DNA of 64,000 bases from positions 62,001-126,000 of the forward strand of contig NZ_MUHD01000034.1 of assembly GCF_002217395.1 (NCBI RefSeq), given 5' to 3'. This document shows positions 51,006-60,867 of this stretch, piece after piece (within the stretch, counting starts at the first letter, position 1; each line of letters begins with the position of its first letter). Source of the stretch: Flavobacterium plurextorum. GTDB lineage: Bacteria; Bacteroidota; Bacteroidia; Flavobacteriales; Flavobacteriaceae. A model generated the notes under the pieces. It did not search any database. It was given only the letters and a program-made list of their open reading frames with translations, and had not been told where the DNA came from. The position numbers were made by a program, and so were the translations under genes.

Positions 51006-54000
51006 ATGATAACAAATCAGACTGAAAGATTGAATTTTGCCTCTACAAAAAATATCCCTGACTATCCAGATTTTCTAGATGTTCAGGTTAAATCTTTTAA
51101 AGATTTCTTTCAATTAGAAACGAAATCTGACGAAAGAGGCAACGAAGGGTTATACAACACCTTCATGGAAAACTTCCCAATTACAGATACAAGAAATAAC
51201 TTTGTATTGGAATTCCTAGATTATTTTGTTGATCCGCCACGTTATACAATTCAAGAATGTATAGAGAGAGGTCTTACTTATAGTGTGCCTTTAAAAGCAA
51301 GGTTAAAACTATACTGTACAGATCCAGAACACGAAGATTTTGAAACTATTGTACAAGATGTTTATCTTGGAACAATACCTTATATGACTCCAAGCGGTAC
51401 TTTTGTTATCAATGGTGCTGAGCGTGTAGTAGTATCTCAGCTGCACCGTTCTCCTGGAGTTTTCTTTGGTCAATCATTCCACGCAAATGGAACAAAACTT
51501 TATTCTGCTAGGGTAATTCCTTTTAAAGGTTCTTGGATAGAATTTTCTACAGATATTAACAGTGTAATGTACGCTTATATCGATAGAAAGAAAAAATTAC
51601 CTGTTACAACTTTATTCCGTGCAATTGGATTCGAAAGAGATAAGGATATCCTTGAAATTTTCGACTTAGCAGAAGAAATTAAAGTTTCTAAAACTGGTAT
51701 TAAGAAATATATTGGAAGAAGACTTGCTGCGCGTGTTTTGAACACATGGCACGAGGATTTCGTTGATGAAGATACTGGAGAGGTAGTTTCTATCGAACGT
51801 AACGAAATCATCCTTGATCGTGATACAATTATCGATAAAGATAATGTTGAAGAGATCATCGATTCTAACGTTAAATCTATTTTGTTACATAAAGAAGATA
51901 ATAACCAAGCAGATTATGCTATTATCCACAACACGTTACAAAAAGATCCAACAAACTCTGAAAAAGAAGCTGTAGAGCACATTTACCGTCAGTTGCGTAA
52001 CGCTGAACCGCCTGATGAGGAAACTGCTCGTGGTATTATAGATAAATTATTCTTCTCTGATCAACGTTACAACTTAGGTGAAGTTGGTCGTTATAGAATG
52101 AACAAAAAATTAAATTTAGATATCCCTATGGATAAGCAAGTGCTTACCAAAGAAGATATCATTACAATTGTAAAATATTTGATCGAATTGATCAACTCTA
52201 AAGCAGAGATTGATGATATTGATCACTTATCAAACCGTCGTGTTAGAACAGTTGGAGAGCAATTGTCTCAACAATTCGGTGTTGGTTTAGCACGTATGGC
52301 TAGAACTATTCGTGAGAGAATGAACGTTAGAGATAACGAGGTGTTTACACCAATTGATTTGATTAATGCTAAAACATTATCATCAGTTATCAACTCTTTC
52401 TTTGGTACTAACCAGTTATCTCAATTTATGGATCAAACGAATCCATTAGCTGAGATTACACACAAAAGAAGACTTTCTGCACTTGGACCAGGTGGACTTT
52501 CGAGAGAGAGAGCTGGTTTCGAGGTTCGTGACGTTCACTATACACACTATGGTCGTTTATGTCCGATTGAAACTCCAGAGGGACCAAACATTGGTTTGAT
52601 TTCATCTCTTGGTGTTTATGCTAAAGTAAACGGAATGGGATTCATCGAAACTCCATACCGTAAAGTAACTAATGGTGTAGTTGATTTAGAAAGTACTCCA
52701 GTTTACTTAAGTGCTGAAGAAGAAGAAGGAAAAATGATTGCTCAGGCAAACATTGAAATGGACGAAACTGGTAAAATTACAGCTAGCAATGTTATTGCTC
52801 GTGAGGAAGGTGACTTCCCAGTTGTTGAGCCATCTGTAGTTCATTATACAGACGTTGCACCTAACCAGATTGCATCGATTTCTGCGTCATTGATTCCTTT
52901 CTTGGAGCATGATGATGCGAACCGTGCATTGATGGGATCTAACATGATGCGTCAGGCAGTTCCTTTGATCCGTCCTGAAGCACCAATCGTAGGTACAGGT
53001 TTAGAGCGTCAAGTAGCTTCAGATTCAAGAGTATTAATCAATGCTGAAGGGCATGGAACTGTTGAGTATGTTGATGCTAATATCATTACTATTAAATACG
53101 ATCGTACAGAAGACGAGAGAATGGTTAGTTTTGATGCTGATGAGAAAACGTACAACCTTATTAAATTTAGAAAAACCAATCAAGGTACAAGTATTAACTT
53201 GAAACCAATCGTAAGAAAAGGTGACAGAGTTATTCCTGGACAAGTATTATCAGAAGGATATGCTACTCAAAATGGTGAATTAGCTTTAGGTAGAAACTTA
53301 AAAGTTGCGTTCATGCCATGGAAAGGGTATAACTTTGAGGATGCGATTGTAATTTCTGAAAAAGTAGTTCGTGATGATATTTTTACATCTATCCACGTTG
53401 ATGATTATTCATTAGAGGTTAGAGATACTAAGTTAGGAAACGAAGAGTTAACAAACGATATTCCTAACGTTTCTGAAGAAGCTACTAAAGATTTAGATGA
53501 AAACGGTATGATTAGAATTGGAGCAGAGGTTAAACCTGGCGACATTCTTATCGGAAAAATTACACCAAAAGGAGAATCAGATCCTACTCCAGAAGAGAAA
53601 TTGCTTCGTGCAATCTTTGGAGATAAAGCAGGTGATGTAAAAGATGCTTCATTAAAAGCTTCTCCATCTTTACATGGTGTAGTTCTTGACAAAAAATTAT
53701 TTGCAAGAGCCGTAAAAGATAAACGTAAACGTACTCAGGATAAAGATGCTTTAGGCGCTTTAGAAATGGAATTCGAAACTAAATTTGTTGAATTAAAAGA
53801 CAGATTGGTTGAGAAATTATTCTTGATCGTTAACGGAAAAACATCTCAAGGTGTAATGAACGATTTGGGTGAAGAAGTTTTACCAAAAGGTAAAAAGTAT
53901 ACTCAAAAAATGCTTTACGCAGTAGAAGATTTTGCTCACTTAAGCAAAGGTCAATGGGTTGCTGATGATGCTACAAATAAAATGGTTAATGATTTAATTC

Positions 54001-54818
54001 ATAACTATAAAATTAAGCTGAACGACTTACAAGGAGCTTTAAGAAGAGAGAAATTCACTATTACAGTTGGAGATGAATTACCATCTGGAATCTTGAAATT
54101 GGCTAAAATCTATATCGCTAAAAAACGTAAGTTAAAAGTTGGTGATAAAATGGCAGGACGTCACGGTAACAAAGGTATTGTTGCAAGAATCGTTCGTCAT
54201 GAAGATATGCCTTTCTTAGAAGATGGAACACCAGTAGATATCGTATTGAATCCACTTGGGGTACCTTCACGTATGAACATTGGTCAGATTTATGAGACTG
54301 TTCTTGGATGGGCTGGTATGAATTTGGGTAGAAAATTTGCTACTCCAATTTTCGACGGTGCTTCTCTTGACGAGATCAATGCTTTGACTGATGAAGCTAG
54401 CGTGCCACGTTTCGGACATACCTATCTTTATGATGGTGGAACTGGTGAGCGTTTTGCACAAAAAGCAACTGTGGGTGTAATTTATATGCTTAAATTAGGA
54501 CATATGGTTGATGATAAGATGCACGCACGTTCTATCGGACCATACTCATTGATTACGCAGCAGCCACTTGGAGGTAAAGCTCAATTTGGAGGTCAGCGTT
54601 TTGGAGAGATGGAGGTTTGGGCACTTGAGGCTTATGGAGCTTCTAGTACACTACGTGAAATCTTAACTGTTAAGTCTGATGACGTTATTGGTAGAGCTAA
54701 AACTTACGAAGCTATCGTAAAAGGAGAATCTATGCCAGAACCAGGTTTACCAGAATCATTCAATGTATTGATGCACGAATTGAAAGGTCTTGGACTAGAC
54801 ATTCGTTTAGAAGAATAA
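51006..54818 (+). CDS. rpoB: RNA polymerase beta subunit
   Basis: 1270 residues from the ATG at 51006 (a TTG codon three bases earlier is in frame). ERLNFASTKNIPDYPDFLD opens the protein; the rifampicin region contains FFGTNQLSQFMDQTNPLAEI and THKRRLSALGPGGLSRERAG. C-terminal KMAGRHGNKGIV and SLITQQPLGGKAQFGGQRFG are the conserved clamp and switch regions. The residues at the usual rifampicin positions look wild type. The next gene is rpoC after a 259-base spacer. Confidence 0.98.
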   Translation: MITNQTERLNFASTKNIPDYPDFLDVQVKSFKDFFQLETKSDERGNEGLYNTFMENFPITDTRNNFVLEFLDYFVDPPRYTIQECIERGLTYSVPLKARLKLYCTDPEHEDFETIVQDVYLGTIPYMTPSGTFVINGAERVVVSQLHRSPGVFFGQSFHANGTKLYSARVIPFKGSWIEFSTDINSVMYAYIDRKKKLPVTTLFRAIGFERDKDILEIFDLAEEIKVSKTGIKKYIGRRLAARVLNTWHEDFVDEDTGEVVSIERNEIILDRDTIIDKDNVEEIIDSNVKSILLHKEDNNQADYAIIHNTLQKDPTNSEKEAVEHIYRQLRNAEPPDEETARGIIDKLFFSDQRYNLGEVGRYRMNKKLNLDIPMDKQVLTKEDIITIVKYLIELINSKAEIDDIDHLSNRRVRTVGEQLSQQFGVGLARMARTIRERMNVRDNEVFTPIDLINAKTLSSVINSFFGTNQLSQFMDQTNPLAEITHKRRLSALGPGGLSRERAGFEVRDVHYTHYGRLCPIETPEGPNIGLISSLGVYAKVNGMGFIETPYRKVTNGVVDLESTPVYLSAEEEEGKMIAQANIEMDETGKITASNVIAREEGDFPVVEPSVVHYTDVAPNQIASISASLIPFLEHDDANRALMGSNMMRQAVPLIRPEAPIVGTGLERQVASDSRVLINAEGHGTVEYVDANIITIKYDRTEDERMVSFDADEKTYNLIKFRKTNQGTSINLKPIVRKGDRVIPGQVLSEGYATQNGELALGRNLKVAFMPWKGYNFEDAIVISEKVVRDDIFTSIHVDDYSLEVRDTKLGNEELTNDIPNVSEEATKDLDENGMIRIGAEVKPGDILIGKITPKGESDPTPEEKLLRAIFGDKAGDVKDASLKASPSLHGVVLDKKLFARAVKDKRKRTQDKDALGALEMEFETKFVELKDRLVEKLFLIVNGKTSQGVMNDLGEEVLPKGKKYTQKMLYAVEDFAHLSKGQWVADDATNKMVNDLIHNYKIKLNDLQGALRREKFTITVGDELPSGILKLAKIYIAKKRKLKVGDKMAGRHGNKGIVARIVRHEDMPFLEDGTPVDIVLNPLGVPSRMNIGQIYETVLGWAGMNLGRKFATPIFDGASLDEINALTDEASVPRFGHTYLYDGGTGERFAQKATVGVIYMLKLGHMVDDKMHARSIGPYSLITQQPLGGKAQFGGQRFGEMEVWALEAYGASSTLREILTVKSDDVIGRAKTYEAIVKGESMPEPGLPESFNVLMHELKGLGLDIRLEE

Positions 54819-54828
54819 TAAAAGTTTT

Positions 54829-54862
54829 GTAATCAGTCTCATTTTTTAATGGGACTGATTAC
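54829..54862 (+). other. Hairpin just after rpoB
   Basis: GTAATCAGTC, loop of 14 bases, GACTGATTAC: ten perfect base pairs, without a T-run. Sits 10 bases past the rpoB stop. Confidence 0.6.
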
Positions 54863-55077
54863 TCATTTATAAAAGTTTTTAAAGATTTATACCCGTAACC
54901 CGTTCCGATTTTTTATAATAATGTTAGACATTTTATAACTAGCGCTTCAGATTTAATTTTGAAGTTTAGAGAAGTAACCCGAGGTAGTAGCTGAATGATT
55001 AACTCTTAATTTTAAAAAGAGTAGATTATAAATCTCAAATCAATTTTTTAATTGCAAATAAATCAATAGTAAAAACT
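54863..55077 (+). other. rpoB-rpoC spacer with further small stems
   Basis: Contains two copies of GTAACCCG (near 54896 and 54975), a CTTCA/TGAAG stem (near 54945-54965) and an ACTCTT/AAGAGT stem (near 55003-55022). No ORF of note; no confident promoter. Confidence 0.4.
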
Positions 55078-58000
55078 ATGATGAATAATAGAAACAATAA
55101 TAAAGATAAGAATCCAGTAAAAAGATTTAACAAAATTTCTATTGGATTGGCTTCACCAGAATCAATCTTGAAAGAATCAAGAGGAGAGGTTTTAAAGCCA
55201 GAAACTATCAACTACAGAACTCACAAACCAGAGCGTGACGGACTTTTCTGCGAAAGAATCTTCGGACCGGTTAAGGATTTTGAGTGTGCTTGTGGTAAAT
55301 ATAAAAGAATTCGTTACAAAGGTATCATCTGCGACCGTTGTGGTGTTGAAGTTACTGAGAAAAAAGTACGTCGTGATAGAGTAGGACACATCAACCTTGT
55401 TGTGCCAATTGCTCATATCTGGTATTTCCGTTCTCTTCCTAACAAAATTGGTTATATCCTTGGTCTTCCATCTAAGAAATTAGATATGATCATTTACTAC
55501 GAAAGATACGTAGTAATCCAAGCTGGTATTGCTAAAAATGCAGATGGAGAATCTTTACAAAGATTAGATTTCTTAACTGAAGAAGAATACTTAAATATTT
55601 TAGATACTCTTCCGCAAGAAAATCAATATTTAGATGATTTAGATCCTAATAAATTTGTTGCCAAAATGGGAGCAGAGTGTATTATGGATTTATTAGCTCG
55701 AATTGACTTAGATGCTTTATCTTATGAATTAAGACACAGTGCTAACAACGAAACATCTAAACAACGTAAAACTGAAGCTTTAAAAAGATTACAAGTTGTT
55801 GAGTCTTTCCGTGAGTCTAACTTAAACCGCGAAAATCGTCCTGAGTGGATGATTATGAAAGTGGTTCCTGTTATTCCACCAGAATTACGTCCGCTTGTGC
55901 CACTTGACGGAGGTCGTTTTGCAACTTCAGATTTAAATGACTTATACCGTCGTGTAATCATCCGTAATAACCGTTTGAAAAGATTAATGGAGATTAAAGC
56001 TCCAGAAGTTATCTTAAGAAACGAAAAACGTATGTTACAAGAATCTGTAGATTCATTATTTGATAATACTCGTAAAGCTTCTGCTGTTAAAACAGAATCA
56101 AACAGACCATTAAAATCATTATCTGACTCATTAAAAGGTAAGCAAGGACGTTTCCGTCAAAACTTACTTGGTAAACGTGTGGATTATTCTGCTCGTTCGG
56201 TAATTGTTGTTGGTCCAGAGTTAAAATTATATGAGTGTGGATTGCCAAAAGATATGGCATCTGAATTATACAAACCTTTCGTTATCCGTAAATTGATTGA
56301 AAGAGGTATTGTAAAAACAGTAAAATCTGCTAAAAAAATCATAGACAAAAAAGAGCCAGTAGTTTGGGATATCTTAGAAAACGTAATTAAAGGACACCCA
56401 GTATTACTGAACCGTGCTCCTACGTTACACAGACTTGGTATTCAAGCTTTCCAGCCAAAATTAATTGAAGGAAAAGCAATCCAATTGCACCCATTAGTAT
56501 GTACGGCTTTCAACGCCGATTTTGATGGGGATCAGATGGCAGTTCACTTGCCATTAGGACCAGAGGCTATTTTAGAGGCGCAATTATTAATGTTAGCTTC
56601 TCACAATATCCTTAACCCTGCAAATGGTGCGCCAATTACTGTACCTTCTCAGGATATGGTCTTGGGTCTATATTATATGACCAAAGAACGTATCTCAACA
56701 CCAGAACATATAATTTTAGGTCAAGACTTAACTTTTTATTCTGCTGAAGAAGTAAACATTGCATTAAACGAAGGAAGATTAGAATTGAATGCTCGTGTGA
56801 AAATTAGAGCAAAAGATTTTAATGACGCTGGAGAATTAGTGTACAAAATTATTCAAACAACTGCAGGACGTGTATTATTTAACGAAGTAGTACCTGAAGC
56901 AGCTGGATATATCAATGATGTATTGACTAAGAAAAACCTTAGAGATATTATTGGACACATTTTAAGTGTGACTGATGTACCTACAACGGCAGCTTTCTTG
57001 GACAATATGAAAGATATGGGGTATAAATTTGCATTTAGAGGAGGTTTATCATTCTCTTTAGGTGATATTAGAATTCCAGAACAAAAAACTAAGTTAATTG
57101 CAGATGCTAGAGAACAAGTTGAAGGTATCTCAACTAACTATAACATGGGTCTTATTACAAATAACGAGCGTTACAACCAAGTTATTGACGTATGGACTTC
57201 AGCGAATGCTCAGTTAACAGAATTAGCAATGAAAAATATTAGAGAAGACCAACAAGGTTTCAACTCTGTATATATGATGCTTGATTCTGGAGCGAGGGGT
57301 TCTAAGGAGCAGATTCGTCAGTTAACTGGTATGCGTGGTTTGATGGCTAAGCCTAAAAAATCTACTGCCGGTGGTGGTGAGATTATTGAAAACCCGATTC
57401 TTTCTAACTTTAAGGAGGGTCTTTCGATCCTTGAGTACTTCATTTCTACTCACGGTGCTCGTAAAGGTCTTGCGGATACGGCTCTTAAAACGGCCGATGC
57501 TGGTTACTTAACAAGAAGGCTTCATGACGTTTCTCAAGATGTTATTGTTAACATTGAAGATTGTGGAACTTTAAGAGGTGTTGAAGTTGCTGCATTGAAG
57601 AAAAATGAGGAAATTGTTGAATCATTAGGAGAAAGAATTTTAGGACGTGTTGCATTGCAAGATGTTATAAATCCACTTACTAATGAAGTACTAGTTCAAT
57701 CTGGTCAACAAATTACTGAAGCAATTATGAGAACTATCGAAGCTTCTCCAATTGAAAAAGTAGAAGTTAGATCTCCATTAACTTGTGAAGCTTTAAAAGG
57801 TATTTGTGCTAAATGTTACGGTAGAAACTTAGCTACTGGTAAAATGACACAAAGAGGTGAAGCTGTCGGAGTTATTGCAGCTCAGTCTATTGGAGAGCCT
57901 GGTACACAGTTAACACTTCGTACGTTCCACGTTGGAGGGGTTGCTGGAGGTATTTCTGAAGAGTCTAGTATTGTTACAAGATTCGCTGGTAGACTTGAAA

Positions 58001-59388
58001 TTGAAGACTTAAAAACAGTAAAAGGAGAAGACAGCGAAGGAAATTCTGTTGATATCGTGGTTTCACGTTCAACTGAATTGAAATTGGTTGACGAGAAAAC
58101 TGGAATTGTTTTAAATACGCATAACATTCCTTACGGATCTAGTATTTTTGTAAAAGACGGAGAAAGCGTTGGTAAAGGAAGTGTAATCTGTAAATGGGAT
58201 CCTTATAATGGTGTAATTGTTTCTGAATTTACAGGTAAGATTGCTTACGAAGATTTAGAGCAAGGACAATCGTTCATGGTTGAGATCGATGAGCAGACTG
58301 GTTTCCAAGAAAAAGTAATTTCTGAGGCTAGAAACAAAAAATTAATCCCGACTTTATTGGTTTACGGTAAAGAAGGTGAATTGATTCGTTCTTACAACTT
58401 ACCAGTAGGTGCACACCTTATGGTTGAAAACGGTGAAAAAATTAAAGCAGGTAAAGTATTAGTAAAAATCCCACGTCGTTCTTCTAAAGCAGGCGATATC
58501 ACAGGAGGTTTACCAAGAATTACTGAGTTGCTTGAGGCTCGTAACCCTTCAAATCCAGCGGTTGTATCTGAAATTGATGGTGTTGTTTCTTTTGGAAAAA
58601 TTAAAAGAGGTAACCGTGAGATCGTTATCGAATCTAAATTTGGTGAGATTAAAAAGTATTTAGTTAAACTTTCTAGCCAAATCTTAGTACAAGAAAATGA
58701 CTTCGTAAGAGCGGGAGTTCCATTGTCTGATGGTGCAATTACGCCAGATGATATTTTAAGAATTCAAGGTCCAGCTGCTGTTCAACAGTACTTGGTAAAT
58801 GAAATTCAAGAGGTTTACCGTTTACAAGGGGTAAAAATTAATGACAAGCACTTTGAGGTTGTAATTCGTCAAATGATGCGTAAAGTAAGAGTTCAGGATC
58901 CAGGTGATACTTTATTCTTAGAAGATCAATTAATTCACACTAAAGATTTCATCGTTCAAAACGATAAATTATATGGTATGAAAGTAGTTGAAGATGCTGG
59001 AGATTCTTCAGTATTGAAACCAGGTCAGATAATTTCTCCTCGTGAATTACGTGATGAAAATTCATTATTGAAACGAAATGATAAAAATCTTGTTGTAGCA
59101 AGAGACGTAATTACTGCAACTGCAACGCCAGTTTTACAAGGTATTACAAGAGCTTCGTTACAAACTAAATCATTCATTTCTGCGGCTTCATTCCAGGAGA
59201 CAACGAAAGTACTTAACGAAGCTGCAGTAGCTGGTAAAGTAGATGATTTAGAAGGATTAAAAGAAAATGTAATTGTTGGACACAGAATTCCTGCGGGAAC
59301 TGGTATGAGAGAGTACGATAATACTATCGTAGGATCTAAAGACGATTACAACGAAATGATGGCTAATAAAGAAGAATATATTTATTAA
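55078..59388 (+). CDS. rpoC: RNA polymerase beta' subunit
   Basis: 1436 residues. The first zinc site is in the cluster starting CACGKYKRIRYKG with CDRCG (about 71-90). NADFDGDQMAVHLP (about 479-492) is the catalytic metal loop, and CEALKGICAKCYGRNL is the second zinc site. SKEQIRQLTGMRGLMAKP belongs to the trigger/bridge region. Start: two adjacent ATG codons at 55078 and 55081. The length resembles other Bacteroidota beta' chains. Confidence 0.98.
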   Translation: MMNNRNNNKDKNPVKRFNKISIGLASPESILKESRGEVLKPETINYRTHKPERDGLFCERIFGPVKDFECACGKYKRIRYKGIICDRCGVEVTEKKVRRDRVGHINLVVPIAHIWYFRSLPNKIGYILGLPSKKLDMIIYYERYVVIQAGIAKNADGESLQRLDFLTEEEYLNILDTLPQENQYLDDLDPNKFVAKMGAECIMDLLARIDLDALSYELRHSANNETSKQRKTEALKRLQVVESFRESNLNRENRPEWMIMKVVPVIPPELRPLVPLDGGRFATSDLNDLYRRVIIRNNRLKRLMEIKAPEVILRNEKRMLQESVDSLFDNTRKASAVKTESNRPLKSLSDSLKGKQGRFRQNLLGKRVDYSARSVIVVGPELKLYECGLPKDMASELYKPFVIRKLIERGIVKTVKSAKKIIDKKEPVVWDILENVIKGHPVLLNRAPTLHRLGIQAFQPKLIEGKAIQLHPLVCTAFNADFDGDQMAVHLPLGPEAILEAQLLMLASHNILNPANGAPITVPSQDMVLGLYYMTKERISTPEHIILGQDLTFYSAEEVNIALNEGRLELNARVKIRAKDFNDAGELVYKIIQTTAGRVLFNEVVPEAAGYINDVLTKKNLRDIIGHILSVTDVPTTAAFLDNMKDMGYKFAFRGGLSFSLGDIRIPEQKTKLIADAREQVEGISTNYNMGLITNNERYNQVIDVWTSANAQLTELAMKNIREDQQGFNSVYMMLDSGARGSKEQIRQLTGMRGLMAKPKKSTAGGGEIIENPILSNFKEGLSILEYFISTHGARKGLADTALKTADAGYLTRRLHDVSQDVIVNIEDCGTLRGVEVAALKKNEEIVESLGERILGRVALQDVINPLTNEVLVQSGQQITEAIMRTIEASPIEKVEVRSPLTCEALKGICAKCYGRNLATGKMTQRGEAVGVIAAQSIGEPGTQLTLRTFHVGGVAGGISEESSIVTRFAGRLEIEDLKTVKGEDSEGNSVDIVVSRSTELKLVDEKTGIVLNTHNIPYGSSIFVKDGESVGKGSVICKWDPYNGVIVSEFTGKIAYEDLEQGQSFMVEIDEQTGFQEKVISEARNKKLIPTLLVYGKEGELIRSYNLPVGAHLMVENGEKIKAGKVLVKIPRRSSKAGDITGGLPRITELLEARNPSNPAVVSEIDGVVSFGKIKRGNREIVIESKFGEIKKYLVKLSSQILVQENDFVRAGVPLSDGAITPDDILRIQGPAAVQQYLVNEIQEVYRLQGVKINDKHFEVVIRQMMRKVRVQDPGDTLFLEDQLIHTKDFIVQNDKLYGMKVVEDAGDSSVLKPGQIISPRELRDENSLLKRNDKNLVVARDVITATATPVLQGITRASLQTKSFISAASFQETTKVLNEAAVAGKVDDLEGLKENVIVGHRIPAGTGMREYDNTIVGSKDDYNEMMANKEEYIY

Positions 59389-59398
59389 TTAGGAAACT

Positions 59399-59710
59399 AT
59401 GAGTAATCCGAAACAACAACAAGAGCAAATTAATATTGAGTTAGATGAAACTATTGCGGAAGGAATTTATTCTAATCTTGCGATTATAAATCACTCATCA
59501 TCAGAGTTTGTTTTAGATTTTGTGAGCATTATGCCCGGTATTCCTAAGGCCAAGGTAAAGTCAAGAATTGTCTTGACACCGCAACATGCTAAAAGATTAT
59601 TGCGAGCAATAGGTGAAAATATCCATCGATTTGAAGCTGCCCATGGCGAAATCAAAGAAACGGAACAAGCACCAATTCCGCTTAATTTTGGTCCGGCAGG
59701 ACAAGCATAA
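59399..59710 (+). CDS. DUF3467 protein
   Basis: 103 residues, recognised by QINIELDETIAEGIYSNLAI and the central HSSSEFVLDFVSIMPGIPKA. It follows rpoC by 10 bases and is probably co-transcribed. The family is small, soluble and uncharacterised; its constant place after rpoC in Bacteroidota suggests a role in transcription or ribosome-related regulation (inference only). Confidence 0.85.
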   Translation: MSNPKQQQEQINIELDETIAEGIYSNLAIINHSSSEFVLDFVSIMPGIPKAKVKSRIVLTPQHAKRLLRAIGENIHRFEAAHGEIKETEQAPIPLNFGPAGQA

Positions 59711-59715
59711 ATTTT

Positions 59716-59743
59716 AAAAGCCCCATTTTATGGGGCTTTTTTA
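59716..59743 (+). terminator. Terminator of the rpoBC-DUF3467 operon
   Basis: AAAAGCCCC-ATTTTAT-GGGGCTTTTTT. Confidence 0.93.
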
Positions 59744-59898
59744 TATTTAGTTTTGAATAAACTGCAGTTTGTCTGATTTAATTTGCATTCGTCGACTAAA
59801 TTTCTTTTTGTCTTTCGATTGTTTTAAATTAACTCTTCCTATGAAAGATTAATTTTTGAAATATAATGACTTATTAAGGTTGATTTAATTCAAAGTTT

Positions 59899-59931
59899 AA
59901 AAAAGCACTAATTTTATTAGTGCTTTTTTTA
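59899..59931 (+). terminator. Orphan terminator
   Basis: AAAAAGCACTAA-TTT-TATTAGTGCTTTTTTT, 156 bases beyond the operon terminator and with no gene in front of it on this strand. Confidence 0.85.
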
Positions 59932-59981
59932 TGTTTTAAAATGAAGTGCTTTTTTTAAAAAATAGTTTCTTATCCCTTTCC

Positions 59982-60007
59982 AACCTTTTTATAAAAAAGG
60001 TACTCTA
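59982..60007 (+). promoter_or_regulatory. Candidate ECF-sigma promoter
   Basis: AACC, 17 bases, CTCTA, about 50 bases before the ATG of the four-Cys protein. The AACC plus TCT-like halves are the general ECF pattern; no TAnnTTTG element lies between here and the gene. Confidence 0.35.
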
Positions 60008-60055
60008 TATAAGTAAGAACCGAAATAAAGGATTTTAATATAAACAGAGTGCGGT

Positions 60056-60790
60056 ATGAAAAAGAAATTCACCTTAGAAATAGCAAGTCCATGTTCAGAA
60101 AATTTTGACAAAATGATTCCTAATGCAAGCGGTTCATTTTGTGATTCTTGTATGAAAAATGTAGTCGATTTGAGTAAAAAAACGAATTCTGAAGTTGCGA
60201 AATTTATTGCAGAAACTAAAGATCAAAATATTTGTGCTCGACTAAAAGTTACACAGCTTAATAAGGATTTCGAGTACAATGAAACTTCAAAGATTAATAA
60301 TTTTAAATATGCTGCAGTGGCAGCGTCTGTTATGATTGCTTCAAGTTTAACTGCCCAAGAAAAGGAGCCTGTTAAAACTGAAATAGACTGTCCAAAACCA
60401 AATGTTTATAAGTTGGGTAAAATTGCTTATAATCAAACTGTAAATGAAGAAGTTTTGATCACGATAAAAGGAAAATTGTTAGAAAGGAAAACAAATAAAC
60501 CTTTCGATAGAGAAACATATTCAAATTTGATGCTTTCTGTTAATAGCTCAGAGAATCCTGTGAAAATAAACACAAGAACAGGAGAGTTTTCTATAGCTGT
60601 AAAAGTTCTGAAAAGTAGTAAAAGCTTAATGGTTACAATTAGCGGCAACGATTATTATCTTTCAAAAGAGATTCCTTTTTCTGTAAAATCAGTTAAGAAT
60701 AATGTACTGATGCAAAATATTATTATAGATTCGGAAGAGCTTACAAAAATTTATATTGCTGGTGGATTGGGGATTAATTATACAAGGTAG
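60056..60790 (+). CDS. Four-cysteine domain protein with signal-anchor and extracytoplasmic domain
   Basis: 244 residues. The N-terminal ~65 residues show Cys13, Cys29, Cys32 and Cys60 in PCSENFDKM, SFCDSCMKNVVDL and NICARL. The pattern C-x15-C-x2-C-x27-C recurs at the start of many Bacteroidota proteins from my general knowledge, and looks like a metal or iron-sulfur site. A hydrophobic segment ending SSLTAQE (about 85-101) follows, like a signal anchor or late signal peptide; the remainder (about 105-244) is beta-rich with VLITIKGKLLERKTNKPF, like a carboxypeptidase-regulatory fold. A possible ECF promoter lies upstream. No function known. Confidence 0.65.
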   Translation: MKKKFTLEIASPCSENFDKMIPNASGSFCDSCMKNVVDLSKKTNSEVAKFIAETKDQNICARLKVTQLNKDFEYNETSKINNFKYAAVAASVMIASSLTAQEKEPVKTEIDCPKPNVYKLGKIAYNQTVNEEVLITIKGKLLERKTNKPFDRETYSNLMLSVNSSENPVKINTRTGEFSIAVKVLKSSKSLMVTISGNDYYLSKEIPFSVKSVKNNVLMQNIIIDSEELTKIYIAGGLGINYTR

Positions 60791-60811
60791 TATCTATTTG
60801 TGGAAATAAAT

Positions 60812-60845
60812 AAAATAGGCTGTCTAATATTAGACAGCCTATTTT
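60812..60845. terminator. Bidirectional terminator
   Basis: AAAATAGGCTGTCTAA-TA-TTAGACAGCCTATTTT between convergent genes, serves both. Confidence 0.9.
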
Positions 60846-60867
60846 ATATTTTTACTAGAAAAAGAAA

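Larger units (their letters stand above)
59711..60055. other. 345-base gap with two terminators and a candidate promoter
   Basis: Holds the rpoC/DUF3467 terminator (59716-59742), a second terminator (59899-59931) with about 155 bases of unassigned sequence between, and an ECF-like promoter (59982-60007) for the next gene. No ORF of note. Confidence 0.55.
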
